From: Phanerodontia chrysosporium
Taxonomy: Eukaryota > Basidiomycota > Agaricomycetes > Polyporales > Phanerochaetaceae
Direction of reading: 5' to 3'
DNA: 64,000 bases
Assembly: GCA_001910725.1 (NCBI GenBank)
Contig: MJGA01000002.1
Coordinates: 1,488,001 to 1,552,000, forward strand
Shown in pieces: positions 11,250 to 20,826 of the stretch. The position numbers and the translations under genes were made by a program. How positions within the stretch are numbered: position 1 is the stretch's first letter; each line of letters starts with the position of its first letter. A model generated the notes under the pieces. It ran no database searches. It worked only from the letters and a program-made list of their open reading frames with translations, and was not told the DNA's origin.

Positions 11250-11999
11250 AGTACGTCGTAGTCGAGCAGCCCGCTCACTCCGTACACGTTGCTGAGGCTT
11301 GCATTTGCAGTGCCGAAAGACGTCCAGCTCAAGGACCACATCCCCCAGCGCATCTTCGACCGCCTCCAACGTCGTCGCGAGGCCGGTAACCCCGTCAAGT
11401 GGACGGACCGCAAAGTCAAGGCGGTCGTCAAGTACGTCTCCACGCTCCCCCAGCCTCCACCCTCCGTCCCCTCCATCAACTGGACTGCCGTTCGCGAGGC
11501 TCGTGAAGCCGAACAGCGCGTAGGCAACCGCATCCGCGAGCAGCGCCAACGCGAGGCGCAAGAAGCCCAGGCCGCCGTAGCCGCCTCCTCCCCCAAGCTC
11601 AGTTTGGCAGAGCGCCTCAGCGCCGTCCCGACGTACGAGCCCATCGCCCGCAAGCCCATCGGTATCGACATCCCGAAGTACTCCCCCACCGATCTCGTCG
11701 GCATCTTCACGCCTAAGCTCGACGCCACCATCAAGCGTCTCAAGGCCGTCGAGGAAGTCGACCTCTTCCACCTCGTGAACAGCGACCACGCGCACAGCGT
11801 CTGTCAGCTGATCGAGCGCCTCCAGCAGATCCGCGCTGAGCTCAGCCGCCTCGCCCCCACCACCACGTTTAAGGAGTGGCATCAATACGAGCTTGGACTA
11901 GCTCAGATTGGTGACATTTCGTTCATCGGTTTAAGGCGCAACTTCCGCCGCATCGTGGGAGAATTGGACATCGTGTACCAGGCTGGATATTTTGAATAG
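11250..11999 (+). CDS. ORF0 of the young element, function unknown, probably spliced start
   Basis: An uninterrupted frame from 11289 to 11999 precedes gag and contains no ATG at all. If the segment 11251-11310 (GTACGT...TTTGCAG, 60 bp) is an intron, its removal joins A at 11250 to TG at 11311-11312 and creates an ATG opening this exact frame, for a 229-residue protein starting MPKDVQL. The protein is charged, with Arg/Glu/Gln-rich helical stretches (about residues 70-100), possibly coiled coil. I recognise no domain. It could be an N-terminal Gag part or an accessory protein. Confidence 0.55.
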
Positions 12000-12428
12000 T
12001 TTATAAATATATCTCGTATCGCACTGGATTTCGACTGTTCGAATTGTCCGCACTTCTTCGGACGAACCACAGAGAACGGCGTCACTCTTCCCGCCGATCT
12101 CCACGTCGAGGAAAGCAACGGGTCTCGAGAAGCCAGGGAGTGCAGTCAGCAGCCCTGCCCTTATCGAGAGACTGCCCCTCCGCTACTCCCGGTTCCGCCT
12201 AGCGACCGAGAGACACAGTTCGAACGCCCTCATTTCGCGCAACGGCTAGAATTCGCCCGCGCCTCTGCCACTACTCCGAATACTCCCGACCACAGTCCCC
12301 CGGACAGCAGCCACCACTCGTCTCCCGAGACATCACTCGGCTCCGTCCTCTCCGATCACGAACCAGTCCCCTCGCCCCTCGATCTCTCCCGCGCTCACTC
12401 AGGAGCCAACACCCCCCGTCCCCCCAAC

Positions 12429-13679
12429 ATGTCGAGCACTCCCGGTGGAGCGCCGCCCGGTCCGGCGCCTCCCGACCCCGTTTCTGCTGCGCTCCTGCAA
12501 ATGGCCCAGGCAATGACGCAGCTCACCAACACGGTCAACACTCTGGCCCAGGCCATCGGTAACAATCACACAACGGTCAATGCAACGGTCAACGCCAACA
12601 AGGAGCTCCCCTTCGTCGAGAAGCCCGTCCTGTTCAAAGGGAAAGGTTCGGACACGGCCCGTCTCTTCCGCGCCGCTTACCGCATCTACGCCGATGGACA
12701 GCCGGAGAAATTCGGCAAGCGCGACGTCAACGGCAACCTCCAGCGGGACCCCGAATCCGGCAAGATCTTGGTAGACGGCCAGAAGTGGATCGTCGGCGCT
12801 CTCTCTTTCATGCAGGATGAAGCGGCCGAATGGGCACGGCAATATATCGAGCAAGCGGCAGACGGCACTCAGATATTCGACGGCTCTCGCGCTACGTTCT
12901 GGGAGGCCTTCAAGAACTGGTTCGAGCCCATGGACGAGAAGGCCGAGGCTCTCAGCAAGCTGCAAGCTTGTACGCAGGGCAACCGTCGGTTCGCGGAGTT
13001 CTTTGCGGAGTTCCAAGCCCTCGCCGGCCGCACGAAGCTCACCCCGGAAGACCTGGCAGCCCGGCTACGGACGAAGTTTAATAAGGACTACCTCGAGCGG
13101 ATCTCGTATATGGTCAACCCCGCTACCGGCAAAGGCCCCGAGACGTACGACGAGCTCAAGAACGCTGGTTTCGCCGTCGACCGGTCGAAGGACAAGCTTT
13201 CGCAGGACCTCATGGCACAGCAGGGCAAGACGTCTTCGTCTCCGGCTAGCTCGTCGGCGCGCGCCTTCCGTGACCCGAACGCGATGGACATCGACGCCGC
13301 GAACATCGACGAGCTGTTTAAGGGTCTCACTGGCACGGATCTCAAGCGCCAGTTCGACGCCGTCATGAAGGATCGCTGCAAGGTCTGCGGCTCGAAGTCT
13401 CACAAGTCCACGGACCCCGTTCACCGTGATTCGGTCTGCAACCACTGCGGCAAGAAGGGTCACTGGTCCCGCGTCTGTCGTGCTCGCCTCGAGGGCAAGC
13501 CGAAAACCGCCCCCGCTACCGCCGCCGTCCGCGCCTCGTCTTCGGATACCTCGTCTCAGGATTCCTCGTCTCCGGCCTCCTCGTCTTCTGGCAGCTCGTC
13601 TGACGACCAAGCCGCCGCACTCGCCGCCCTCCGTGATCAGCTGGCTCTGATACAAAAGCAGCTCGGGGGTTTTGCTTAA
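12429..13679 (+). CDS. gag: Young element Gag polyprotein
   Basis: A 416-residue Gag forms the virus-like particle and binds element RNA. It has an Ala/Pro-rich N-terminus, a retrotransposon Gag core at about residues 60-270 with W-F-E-P and F-F-A-E-F-Q-A-L segments, and a D-P-N-A-M-D-I-D motif at about 282. A Cys-rich segment (CKVCGSKSH...) and a canonical CCHC knuckle CNHCGKKGHWSRVC follow at about residues 318-352. The tail is Ser-rich. The ATG at 12429 opens the frame. The frame ends at TAA 13677-13679, directly after a slippery heptamer used to enter pol. Confidence 0.92.
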   Translation: MSSTPGGAPPGPAPPDPVSAALLQMAQAMTQLTNTVNTLAQAIGNNHTTVNATVNANKELPFVEKPVLFKGKGSDTARLFRAAYRIYADGQPEKFGKRDVNGNLQRDPESGKILVDGQKWIVGALSFMQDEAAEWARQYIEQAADGTQIFDGSRATFWEAFKNWFEPMDEKAEALSKLQACTQGNRRFAEFFAEFQALAGRTKLTPEDLAARLRTKFNKDYLERISYMVNPATGKGPETYDELKNAGFAVDRSKDKLSQDLMAQQGKTSSSPASSSARAFRDPNAMDIDAANIDELFKGLTGTDLKRQFDAVMKDRCKVCGSKSHKSTDPVHRDSVCNHCGKKGHWSRVCRARLEGKPKTAPATAAVRASSSDTSSQDSSSPASSSSGSSSDDQAAALAALRDQLALIQKQLGGFA

Positions 13680-13711
13680 GGGGCCGGAGTGACGCCGCAT
13701 CATCGGTCCCC
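13667..13711 (+). promoter_or_regulatory. Probable -1 ribosomal frameshift signal between gag and pol
   Basis: The heptamer G-GGT-TTT (13667-13673) fits X-XXY-YYZ in the Gag frame, one codon (GCT) before the Gag stop. A slip back of one base enters the pol frame, which is open from here to 17431. Six bases later GGGGCC (13680-13685) can pair with GGTCCCC (13705-13711), giving a stem with one bulge at the usual spacer distance. Confidence 0.65.
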
Positions 13712-16700
13712 GTTTCGTCAAGCCCGGATTCAACTCCGGCACCTTCGCTAGAACCACAGGACATTTCTGACGTCATCCGCTCATGTACGATATCAGTGTT
13801 AGACCCTTTCTCAAACCATTATCGTGTACCTGTAAAGCTCACCGGACTCAATAAAACTATTCGCACTCCCGCAATGATTGACTCCGGTGCGACTTCGCTG
13901 TTCATCCACGAGGATTTCTGTAAGCAGCACAAGATCCTCACGGTACCGCTCAAGAAAGAGATCACACTGTACAACATCGACGGAACTAAGAATGAAGCAG
14001 GGTCTATCACACGCCGTGCCAGACTCCAGCTCACTGTGGGTTCCTACACGTTTAAGGAGGAGTTTCTTGTCACGAACATCGGTCCGGAGGACGTCATCCT
14101 CGGACTTCCGTGGCTCAAGAAATGGAATCCGAACATCGACTGGGAAACGGGAGATGTCCAATTTCAGCTCCGCGGCGGAGCTGAGGACACCCCGGTTTTC
14201 GGTATCCATCAGATTGACGCCAACCGCTCCGAACGCCGAGAATGGCTTCGAGCAGGCATTGTCGAGGACGCCAAGGACGAAGTCTGGATCCTCGCCGGCT
14301 ACACTTACTCGCAAGCGATCGCTGTCGAAGCCAATCGCGAGAAGTACGCCAAGACATTCGAAGAGCTGGTCCCCAAGGAGTACCACCGACACAAGAAGGT
14401 GTTCTCTGAAGAGGAGTCGCACCGCCTTCCGAAGCACCAGCCCTGGGATCACGCGATAGATCTCGTTCCGGACGCCCCGACCTCGATCAAATCGAAGGTT
14501 TATCCCATGTCCCCGATCGAGAACGAAGAACTACAGCGGTTCATCGACGACGCACTCGCCAAGGGCTATATCGTCCCCAGCAAGTCTCCAATCGCCTCCC
14601 CTGTCTTCTTCATCAAGAAAAAGGACGGCAAGCTCCGGTTCATTCAGGATTACCGCAAGCTCAACGACATCACTGTGAAGAATCGCTACCCCCTTCCGCT
14701 CGCCTCCGACATCATCGGGAAGCTCCAGGGCGCTAAGATCATCACCAAGTTCGACGTCCGTTGGGGCTACAACAACGTCCGGATTAAGGAAGGTGACGAG
14801 TGGAAAGCCGCCTTCGTCACCAACCGTGGTCTCTTCGAACCCCGAGTCATGTACTTCGGTCTGTGCAACAGCCCCGCTACGTTCCAGGCCCTCATGAACC
14901 ATATCTTCGCCGACCTCATCGCCGAAAGCAAGGTCGCAGTTCACCTCGACGACATCCTCATCTGGTCGAACGATCTCGCTTCGCATCGGAAGATTGTTCA
15001 CGAGGTCCTGGCACGCCTCGCCAAGTACGATCTGTACCTTCGGCCCGAAAAGTGCGAGTTCGAGCGCTCAGAGATCGAGTACCTTGGGCTCCTCATCAGC
15101 GAAGGACAAGTCGGCATGGACCCCGGCAAGGTTAAGGCTGTAGCCGAGTGGCCGACCCCGAAGAACCTCAAAGACGTACGAGGCTTTGTCGGGTTCGCCA
15201 ACTTCTATCGCCGTTTCATCAAAGACTTCTCAAAGATCTGCCGCCCGCTACACGATCTGACGAAGAAGGACACTCCGTTTAATTGGGGTCCCGCACAGGC
15301 AGAAGCCTTCGAGACGCTCAAGCGCGCTTTCACGACTCAGCCCGTGCTCGCCATGTGGAGCATTGATCGGCCAACTCGCGTCGAGACCGATGCTTCTGGC
15401 TACGCCACCGGAGGAGTCATAGCCCAACGCAACCCTGAAGACGGTCTCTGGCATCCAATCGCGTATCGCTCGCAGACCATGAGCCCCGCCGAGCGGAACT
15501 ACGAGATCTGGGATCGCGAGATGCTTGCAATCATCAAAGCTCTCAAGGACTGGCGCCAGTTCCTCGAAGGTCTCCCGGAGCCTTTTGAGATCTGGACCGA
15601 TCATCAGAATCTCCAGTACTGGAAGACTGCGCAGAATCTCACGCGGCGACAAGCCCGCTGGGCCTCCTATCTCGCCGAGTACGACTTCCGCATCATCCAT
15701 CGCCCCGGCAAGACGCATCTCCTCGCTGATCTGCTCTCTCGGCCCTCCTCGCTGCATGTCTCTGACGAAGAAGACAACCGCTCGCAGATAGTACTGAAGC
15801 CAGAGCTGTTTAAGATAGCCGCCACAGTAGCTTTCGCAAACCCCTCCCCCCTCGAGAAGCGCATTCGCGACTGCTCCGAAAAGGAAAAGGAAGTCGCAGA
15901 CGCTCTGCAGGTTCTCCGGGCCAAGGGGCCCCGCAAGCTGCGCAACGGCGTTCTCGAATGGGAAGAAGACAACGGCCTTCTGTACTACCATGGGAAAGTC
16001 TACGTCCCGAACAGTACCGCGCTGCGCAACGACGTCATCAAGTCTTGCCACGACGCGCCGACTGCCGGACACCCCGGGAAGCACACCACCCTCGAATTAG
16101 TCTCTCGGTACTATTGGTGGCCGCGCATCTCCGCCGACGTCAGCCGCTACGTGCTCGGCTGCGACCAGTGTCAACGGTACAAGTCCGCCCCGCACCCGAA
16201 GGCCACTCTACAGCCCCACGATGTCCCTTCAGGGCCCTGGGAGCACGTTGGCGTGGACCTCATCACACAGCTCCCACGCGACGCCAAGACCAAGAAGGAC
16301 TCGATCGCGGTCTACGTGGACCACTACTCGGATCAGTGCCACCTTGTACCGGTCGACTCAACGATCACCGCCGCCGGCATGGGCGACGTTCACTACACAG
16401 ACATCTTCCGCCTTCACGGCCTCCCACGCAAGATCTTCTCTGATCGTGGACCCCAGTTTGCAGCTCAGTACATGCGAGCGCTGTATAAGCGCCTCGGCAT
16501 CGCTACCGGCCTCACCACGGCATATCACCCCGAAGGCAACGGCAAGGTCGAGCGCAAGAACCAAGAAGTCGAGAAGTTCCTGCGTCTCTTCGTCTCCCAG
16601 CGCCAAGACGACTGGGTCGATTGGCTCCCGATGGCCGAGTTTACCCTGAACTCGCACGTGTCTAGTGCTACCAAGCGCACGCCCTTCGAGATTGTTTACG

Positions 16701-17431
16701 GCTATACACCAGACTTCACGATCCCGGCCGGCAAACACACCAAGGTTCCCGCCCTCGATGAGCGCCTAGATCGCATGGCTCACGTTCGCAAAGAGGCCGA
16801 AGCTGCCCTGCGCTTAACCAAAGCCCGGATGAAGGAGGAATACGAGGCCGCGAAGAAACGCGCCCATTCCTTCAAAGTCGGCGATCAGGTTTGGCTCAGC
16901 ACGAAAGACCTCAGCATCGATCAGCCCTCGCCCAAGCTCGGCCCCCGCCAGCTGGGTCCGTTTAAGGTTCTGGAAAAGATCGGCGATCTGGACTATCGGC
17001 TCGAGCTCCCGAGCTGGCTGAAAATCCACCCAGTTTTCCATGTCAACCGCCTCAGCCCGTGGCACGATCAGGGCGTTGAGAAGCCTCTGCCTCCCAAACC
17101 TGTCAAGGTTGCCGGCGAAGAAGAATACGTCGTCGAGAAGGTCCTCGACAGCCGCATATACCGCCGCCAACTGCAGTACAAGGTCCGCTGGAAAGGCTAC
17201 GGCCAAGCTGGCGACACGTGGGAAAAGGCAGACAACCTCAAGCACGCCAAGGCCCTGGTCAACAAATTCCATCGCGAAAATCCGAAAGCGCCCCGGAAGC
17301 TCGCTGCCACCGCCTTCGAAGCCCTTGCCGCCTCTTTTCGCCCGTTCGTCACCGAAGTCGACGTCTCTCTCCTTCCTGCCTCCGATCGCGCTAAGGCCGA
17401 TCTTGATTGGGAGGAGGGGCGCCACGTCTGA
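13673..17431 (+). CDS. pol: Young element Pol: protease, RT, RNase H, integrase, chromodomain
   Basis: The frame is open without a stop and has no early ATG, as expected for a Gag-Pol frameshift product (1,252 residues after the slip). Domains in order: retropepsin (M-I-D-S-G-A-T at about 13874), RT (S-K-S-P-I-A-S-P; F-G-L-C-N-S-P; catalytic H-L-D-D at 14942-14953, with His where Tyr is usual), RNase H (E-T-D-A-S, about 15385; W-D-R-E-M-L-A-I-I; T-D-H-Q-N-L), integrase H2C2 zinc site (about 16050-16180), DDE core (G-V-D-L; F-S-D-R-G-P-Q-F; G-N-G-K-V-E-R-K), the GPF-type C-terminal module and a chromodomain (about 17125-17290, Y-V-V-E-K-V and R-W-K-G-Y). The chromodomain probably directs insertion to marked chromatin. 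No dUTPase domain is seen here, unlike its old neighbours. Confidence 0.95.
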   Translation, partial: CLRGRSDAASSVPVSSSPDSTPAPSLEPQDISDVIRSCTISVLDPFSNHYRVPVKLTGLNKTIRTPAMIDSGATSLFIHEDFCKQHKILTVPLKKEITLYNIDGTKNEAGSITRRARLQLTVGSYTFKEEFLVTNIGPEDVILGLPWLKKWNPNIDWETGDVQFQLRGGAEDTPVFGIHQIDANRSERREWLRAGIVEDAKDEVWILAGYTYSQAIAVEANREKYAKTFEELVPKEYHRHKKVFSEEESHRLPKHQPWDHAIDLVPDAPTSIKSKVYPMSPIENEELQRFIDDALAKGYIVPSKSPIASPVFFIKKKDGKLRFIQDYRKLNDITVKNRYPLPLASDIIGKLQGAKIITKFDVRWGYNNVRIKEGDEWKAAFVTNRGLFEPRVMYFGLCNSPATFQALMNHIFADLIAESKVAVHLDDILIWSNDLASHRKIVHEVLARLAKYDLYLRPEKCEFERSEIEYLGLLISEGQVGMDPGKVKAVAEWPTPKNLKDVRGFVGFANFYRRFIKDFSKICRPLHDLTKKDTPFNWGPAQAEAFETLKRAFTTQPVLAMWSIDRPTRVETDASGYATGGVIAQRNPEDGLWHPIAYRSQTMSPAERNYEIWDREMLAIIKALKDWRQFLEGLPEPFEIWTDHQNLQYWKTAQNLTRRQARWASYLAEYDFRIIHRPGKTHLLADLLSRPSSLHVSDEEDNRSQIVLKPELFKIAATVAFANPSPLEKRIRDCSEKEKEVADALQVLRAKGPRKLRNGVLEWEEDNGLLYYHGKVYVPNSTALRNDVIKSCHDAPTAGHPGKHTTLELVSRYYWWPRISADVSRYVLGCDQCQRYKSAPHPKATLQPHDVPSGPWEHVGVDLITQLPRDAKTKKDSIAVYVDHYSDQCHLVPVDSTITAAGMGDVHYTDIFRLHGLPRKIFSDRGPQFAAQYMRALYKRLGIATGLTTAYHPEGNGKVERKNQEVEKFLRLFVSQRQDDWVDWLPMAEFTLNSHVSSATKRTPFEIVYGYTPDFTIPAGKHTKVPALDERLDRMAHVRKEAEAALRLTKARMKEEYEAAKKRAHSFKVGDQVWLSTKDLSIDQPSPKLGPRQLGPFKVLEKIGDLDYRLELPSWLKIHPVFHVNRLSPWHDQGVEKPLPPKPVKVAGEEEYVVEKVLDSRIYRRQLQYKVRWKGYGQAGDTWEKADNLKHAKALVNKFHRENPKAPRKLAATAFEALAASFRPFVTEVDVSLLPASDRAKADLDWEEGRHV

Positions 17432-17454
17432 CGACCTCGCGAGGACGCTCGGTT

Positions 17455-17469
17455 TTAGGAGGGGGGTAA
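17455..17469 (+). promoter_or_regulatory. Polypurine tract of the young element
   Basis: A purine run (aggaggggggtaa) lies directly before the TGTCACGG start of the 3' LTR, the normal site for plus-strand priming. Confidence 0.8.
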
Positions 17470-18139
17470 TGTCACGGATGTGACGATGCTGCCCTATTTT
17501 TCGCCGATTTTTGGCTATTTTCCTCGATTAATCCAACGGGCGAGCAGCCCTCGCGCCGTCTGGAGTTCTAGCCGCCCACACTCAGCGCCTGGCCATGCAG
17601 TGCCAGCGCCCTGATGGCGCATCACCCCTAGACGCCAGCGCATCCCGCTGCGCGCTCAGACACTGCCCGGATCACCGGTCTGCCTTGCAACCGGTCCCCC
17701 GGATCGCCGAGGAGGCACTGTCATCCCTGATGACTCCCCTCGCCGAGACACCCCGAGCTGTCATCCTGATTGACACAGCCTCGGCCCGACGCAGCCTCGG
17801 AACACTGCCAGCTGACACAGCCTCATGACACAGCCCCGGTACAGCCTCGCCGGCTGTGCTGAGCACTGCCCATCAGCTTATGTAACCGTACAGCCTGCCC
17901 TGAACTCTGGTAGTATATATAGGTAGCACCTCTCGCTCCTGTCCGTCATCTCGACCTCTTGGTCAATACGGACAGGTAAGCCCCCGTTTGTAAAGTAGAA
18001 TAGCTCACTAATACACTCTTGGTCAATACGGACAGCTGAACAAGTTTGTTCGTCGCTGCGTGACTCGCTCCGCCGCGCCTCGTCGTCGACCTCCCCACTT
18101 GCCCTCCCTCGTGAAGCATTGAGCCCTAGCTCCGCGACA
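17470..18139 (+). repeat. 3' LTR of the young element (670 bp)
   Basis: Same ends as the 5' LTR. It lacks 25 nt found in the 5' LTR, lost between two copies of 'cagcctcgcc', and has one extra C in 'cctgccctgaac'. It keeps the TATA-like box, the 20-bp direct repeats and the intron-like segment. It is followed by the CCATC duplication. Confidence 0.95.
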
Positions 18140-18922
18140 CCATCTGGGGAGGTATAAAATGGCCAAACTCATTAATCGGGACTTTTACTGGTCAGAGATG
18201 CACTCCTTCATTGTTGTGTACATACAAGAATGTGCTACTTGCCAATAAATGAGAGTCAACACGCACTCCACAAAACCGCTGCTACAACCGATCAAGGCCA
18301 CGTACCTATCTCGCCCTTTCGCTTTTGTCACCTGTGACTTCATCACCCATCTTCTGGTGTCCCACGGCTATTCAGCTCTAATGGCCGTGGTTGACCACGA
18401 TTCTACGAAGGGGGTAATTCTTATCCCTTGCACCAAAAAAAAATTGATGTAATAACGACTGCCACAAACTACCATAATCAAGTTTTTCGTTGCTTCGGGA
18501 TGCCCAGCGTATTCCTATTGGACAGAGGACTGCAGTTCGACTCGCAAGTCATGCAGGAATTATGGAGGCTCATTGGCACAGAACAACGCCTGAGTACACC
18601 ATATCACCCTCAAACTAATGGTGAAACAGAACGCGTAAACTGAGAAATCGAATTCTACCTGTGAATCTTCTGCTCCAACCACCCGCATGATTGGGTAGAC
18701 TTCGTAATGAATATGGAGTTTGCCTTCAACAACAGGGAACACTCAGCGACTCACCATTCTCCTTTCTTTCTTATGTACGGATCTCATCCAATGGCGCTAT
18801 CCACGCAGTTCGCCAAGTCCAAAGTCCCTTCTATTCAAGAATGGTTCAGAAGGCGACAACATGCACAAGAAGAAGCAGAAGCCGTGTTAGATTACACCAC
18901 GGCACAAATGGCTACTCGGATC
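18140..18922 (+). pseudogene. Element A: integrase zinc site and catalytic core
   Basis: The element A integrase resumes after the young insertion. The first 100 bases finish the H2C2 motif (E-C-A-T-C-Q at about 18228-18245). The DDE core follows: T-C-D-F-I-T at about 18330, L-L-D-R-G-L-Q-F-D-S at about 18520, N-G-E-T-E-R at about 18618. The conserved catalytic Asp and Glu positions are present. A frame change near 18445 and a stop after R-V-N (18641-18643) disable it. The frame continues after the solo LTR at 19531. Confidence 0.85.
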
Positions 18923-19530
18923 TGTTGCAAAGCTAGAGCTCAACGCTACATGAGGGAGGGCAGATGGGGATGACGATGACGAGGTGCAGCGGAGCGAGTC
19001 ACGTGGCGACGCACAACTTATTCAGCTGTCCGTATTAACTAAGAGGTTGAGATGATGGACAGAAGTGAGGAGTGCTACCCTTATATACTACAGAGTCTTT
19101 AGAGCAGGCTGTACGATTACCTAAGCTGATGGGCAGTGCTCAGCATAGCCAGTAAGGCTGTACCAGGGCTATGTCATGAGGCTGTGTCAGCTGGCTGTGT
19201 TTCAAGGCTGCGTCAGGCCAAGGCTGTGTCAACAGAATGACAGCTCGGAGTGTCTCGGCGAGGGGAGTCATTGTGGATGACAGTGCCTCCTCGGCGATCT
19301 GGGGACCGGTTGCAAGGCAGACTGGTGATCCGGGCAGTGTCTAAGTGCGCAGCAGAATGCGCTGGTATTTAGGGGTGATGCACCATCAGGGCGCTGGTGC
19401 TGAATGGTCAGGTGCTGAGTGTGGGCAGCTAGGACTCCAGACGGCGCGAGGGCTGCTCACCCGTTGGATTAATCAAGGAAAATAGCCAAAAATCGGCGAA
19501 AAATAGGGCTACGCCGTCACATCCGTGACA
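18923..19530 (-). mobile_element. Solo LTR (young-element family), reverse orientation
   Basis: On the minus strand this matches the LTR family, from TGTCACGGATGTG (ending here at 19530) to the degraded end TGTTGCAAAGC. It is flanked by GGATC (18918-18922) and GGGTC (19531-19535), a 5-bp duplication with one change. Removing it rejoins the element A frame (M-A-T-R-I-C-R-H-F-Q-P-F). It lacks the 60-bp intron-like segment and one of the two 20-bp repeats. Confidence 0.9.
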
Positions 19531-19760
19531 GGGTCTGCCGGCATTTCCAACCCTTCAAAGAAGGTCAGAAGGTCTGGTTGGAAATGACTCATCACGACGA
19601 CGGTTACCCCTTTAAGAAGTTAGCTCCCAAGAGGTATGGACCCTTTAAGATAGCCAAGGTCTTATCGTGCCTCATGTACAAGTTGGCGCTTCCCAAGACC
19701 ATGAAGATTTACCCCATGGTACATGTTTTGCTTCTATCTCTGTATCATGAAACACTGCTG
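19531..19760 (+). pseudogene. Element A: integrase C-terminal module
   Basis: After the solo LTR the frame reads F-Q-P-F-K-E-G-Q-K-V-W-L-E and then L-A-P-K-R-Y-G-P-F-K-I, the conserved GPF-type module after the gypsy integrase core. It continues with an H-V-L-L-L-S-L-Y-H-E-T segment and is then broken by a short insertion. Confidence 0.8.
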
Positions 19761-19997
19761 TTGATTTTTGGGTGCGACGCGCGATATGTGCCCCGTGCTG
19801 AGTCAGCGCGCGAGAGGTCGACCGTCCCCGTTATGTCATTGCTGACTAACGGCGGAATATCTTTCGCTTTTTACTCTATTTTCTCAGAAATTTCTAGTAG
19901 TAAATACATGTATGTAAGGAGGGCTGGAGGGCCTGCAGCATTGAGAATCGAATCGCGTCGAGCCAGTTACCTGCGTCTGAACCCTAAATTCTAATAA
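19761..19997. mobile_element. About 240-bp unidentified insertion in element A
   Basis: This piece separates the integrase C-terminus (ending ...ctgctg at 19760) from the chromodomain segment (starting ctgcagcatgg at 19998). The left half is GC-rich with several CpGs, the right half AT-rich. Its flanks, ctgctg and ctgcag, could be an imperfect 6-bp duplication. It could be a small non-autonomous element; terminal repeats are not clear. Confidence 0.4.
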
Positions 19998-20195
19998 CTG
20001 CAGCATGGGAAGAACTTCCTGAACCCTCCTCCTGACCTTATCGATGAACATAAGGAGTACGAAGTTGAAGCCATTCTGGCAGATTGTCCCTGGGGTAATG
20101 GGTGATGTTACCTCATCAGGTGGAAAGACCAACCAACGGCAGAGAACTCATGGGGATGTCATGGCACTGAAACTCTGAGCCTACTCCGCTCATGG
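19998..20195 (+). pseudogene. Element A: chromodomain
   Basis: Conceptual translation gives K-E-Y-E-V-E-A-I-L, a short linker with one TGA, then Y-L-I-R-W-K-D-Q-P, a recognisable chromodomain at the end of Pol. It follows the same linker type (L-I-D-E-H) as other chromodomain gypsy elements. This closes element A's coding region. I could not define its 3' LTR. Confidence 0.75.
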
Positions 20196-20826
20196 AGAAT
20201 GCCGGAGTTCAAGGGAAGCTACAGAGTAACGCGGACATCCGGAGCTTGCGACTCCGTTGGTTGCTATGGACTTTCTTCACCACATGCCTTCATCATCTCG
20301 CAAACCTTTACCCCTTCGTTCCTGAGACAAATCCCAGATTGGAAGTATGATATGTTTTGTACATCTCCGACCATCTCCATGAACTCCGGACTCAGTAGTA
20401 TATAAGCTCTCGCGCTAGCACTTGTATTCTTCAGTTCAGATATCGACTTAGGTTCCCCCTGTACCTTCTCGACTCTGCTTAATCCCTTCTCGCAATCTCT
20501 GTGTGGGCCCGAACCCCGCCACTTCTCTGTATCTCTGACCCCGAAATCCAGGCAACGCAGATCGCCGAGGGCGCAGCCCTTTAAGGCTGAAGCCGACTGC
20601 CCTCTGATCTCCGACCTCCGCCCTTCTCCGACCCCTTCTCCGCTCCGTTCTCCGTTCTCCGGCCCATCTCCGTCACGCATCTTGACAGGGAACCAGAGTC
20701 ACATCTCGAGAATGCCAAGGAGCTACTCGAAGAATATAAAAGCAGACACCCCAGACCTTATGGTCAGCAGCGACCTCACTCTACCATATCACTTGCAAGC
20801 ACAACCGCCTCTACGAACCCTTCACA
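20196..20826 (+). repeat. Probable LTR or promoter remnant
   Basis: This non-coding stretch has a TATA-like box (gtatataagc, 20398-20407) followed by pyrimidine-rich sequence, and could be the LTR of the next remnant. TTGACA at about 20682-20687 is a candidate LTR end. No matching second copy is present in the window. Confidence 0.35.

Larger units (their letters stand above)
10463..18139 (+). mobile_element. Intact young chromodomain Ty3/gypsy retrotransposon (7,677 bp)
   Basis: The element is bounded by LTRs starting TGTCACGG and ending GCGACA and is flanked by a perfect 5-bp duplication CCATC (10458-10462 and 18140-18144). It contains ORF0, gag and one long uninterrupted pol frame. The two LTRs differ, by eye, by two substitutions, a 1-nt indel and a 25-nt deletion, which suggests recent insertion. 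It lies inside the integrase H2C2 motif of element A; removing it and one CCATC rejoins that frame. The coding parts are GC-rich, unlike the AT-rich degraded surroundings. It may be capable of transposition. Confidence 0.95.

Noticed and set aside
11219..11885. Long minus-strand frames opposite ORF0
   Set aside because: They mirror the GC-rich coding frame of ORF0 and have no recognisable domain, so they are most likely shadows.
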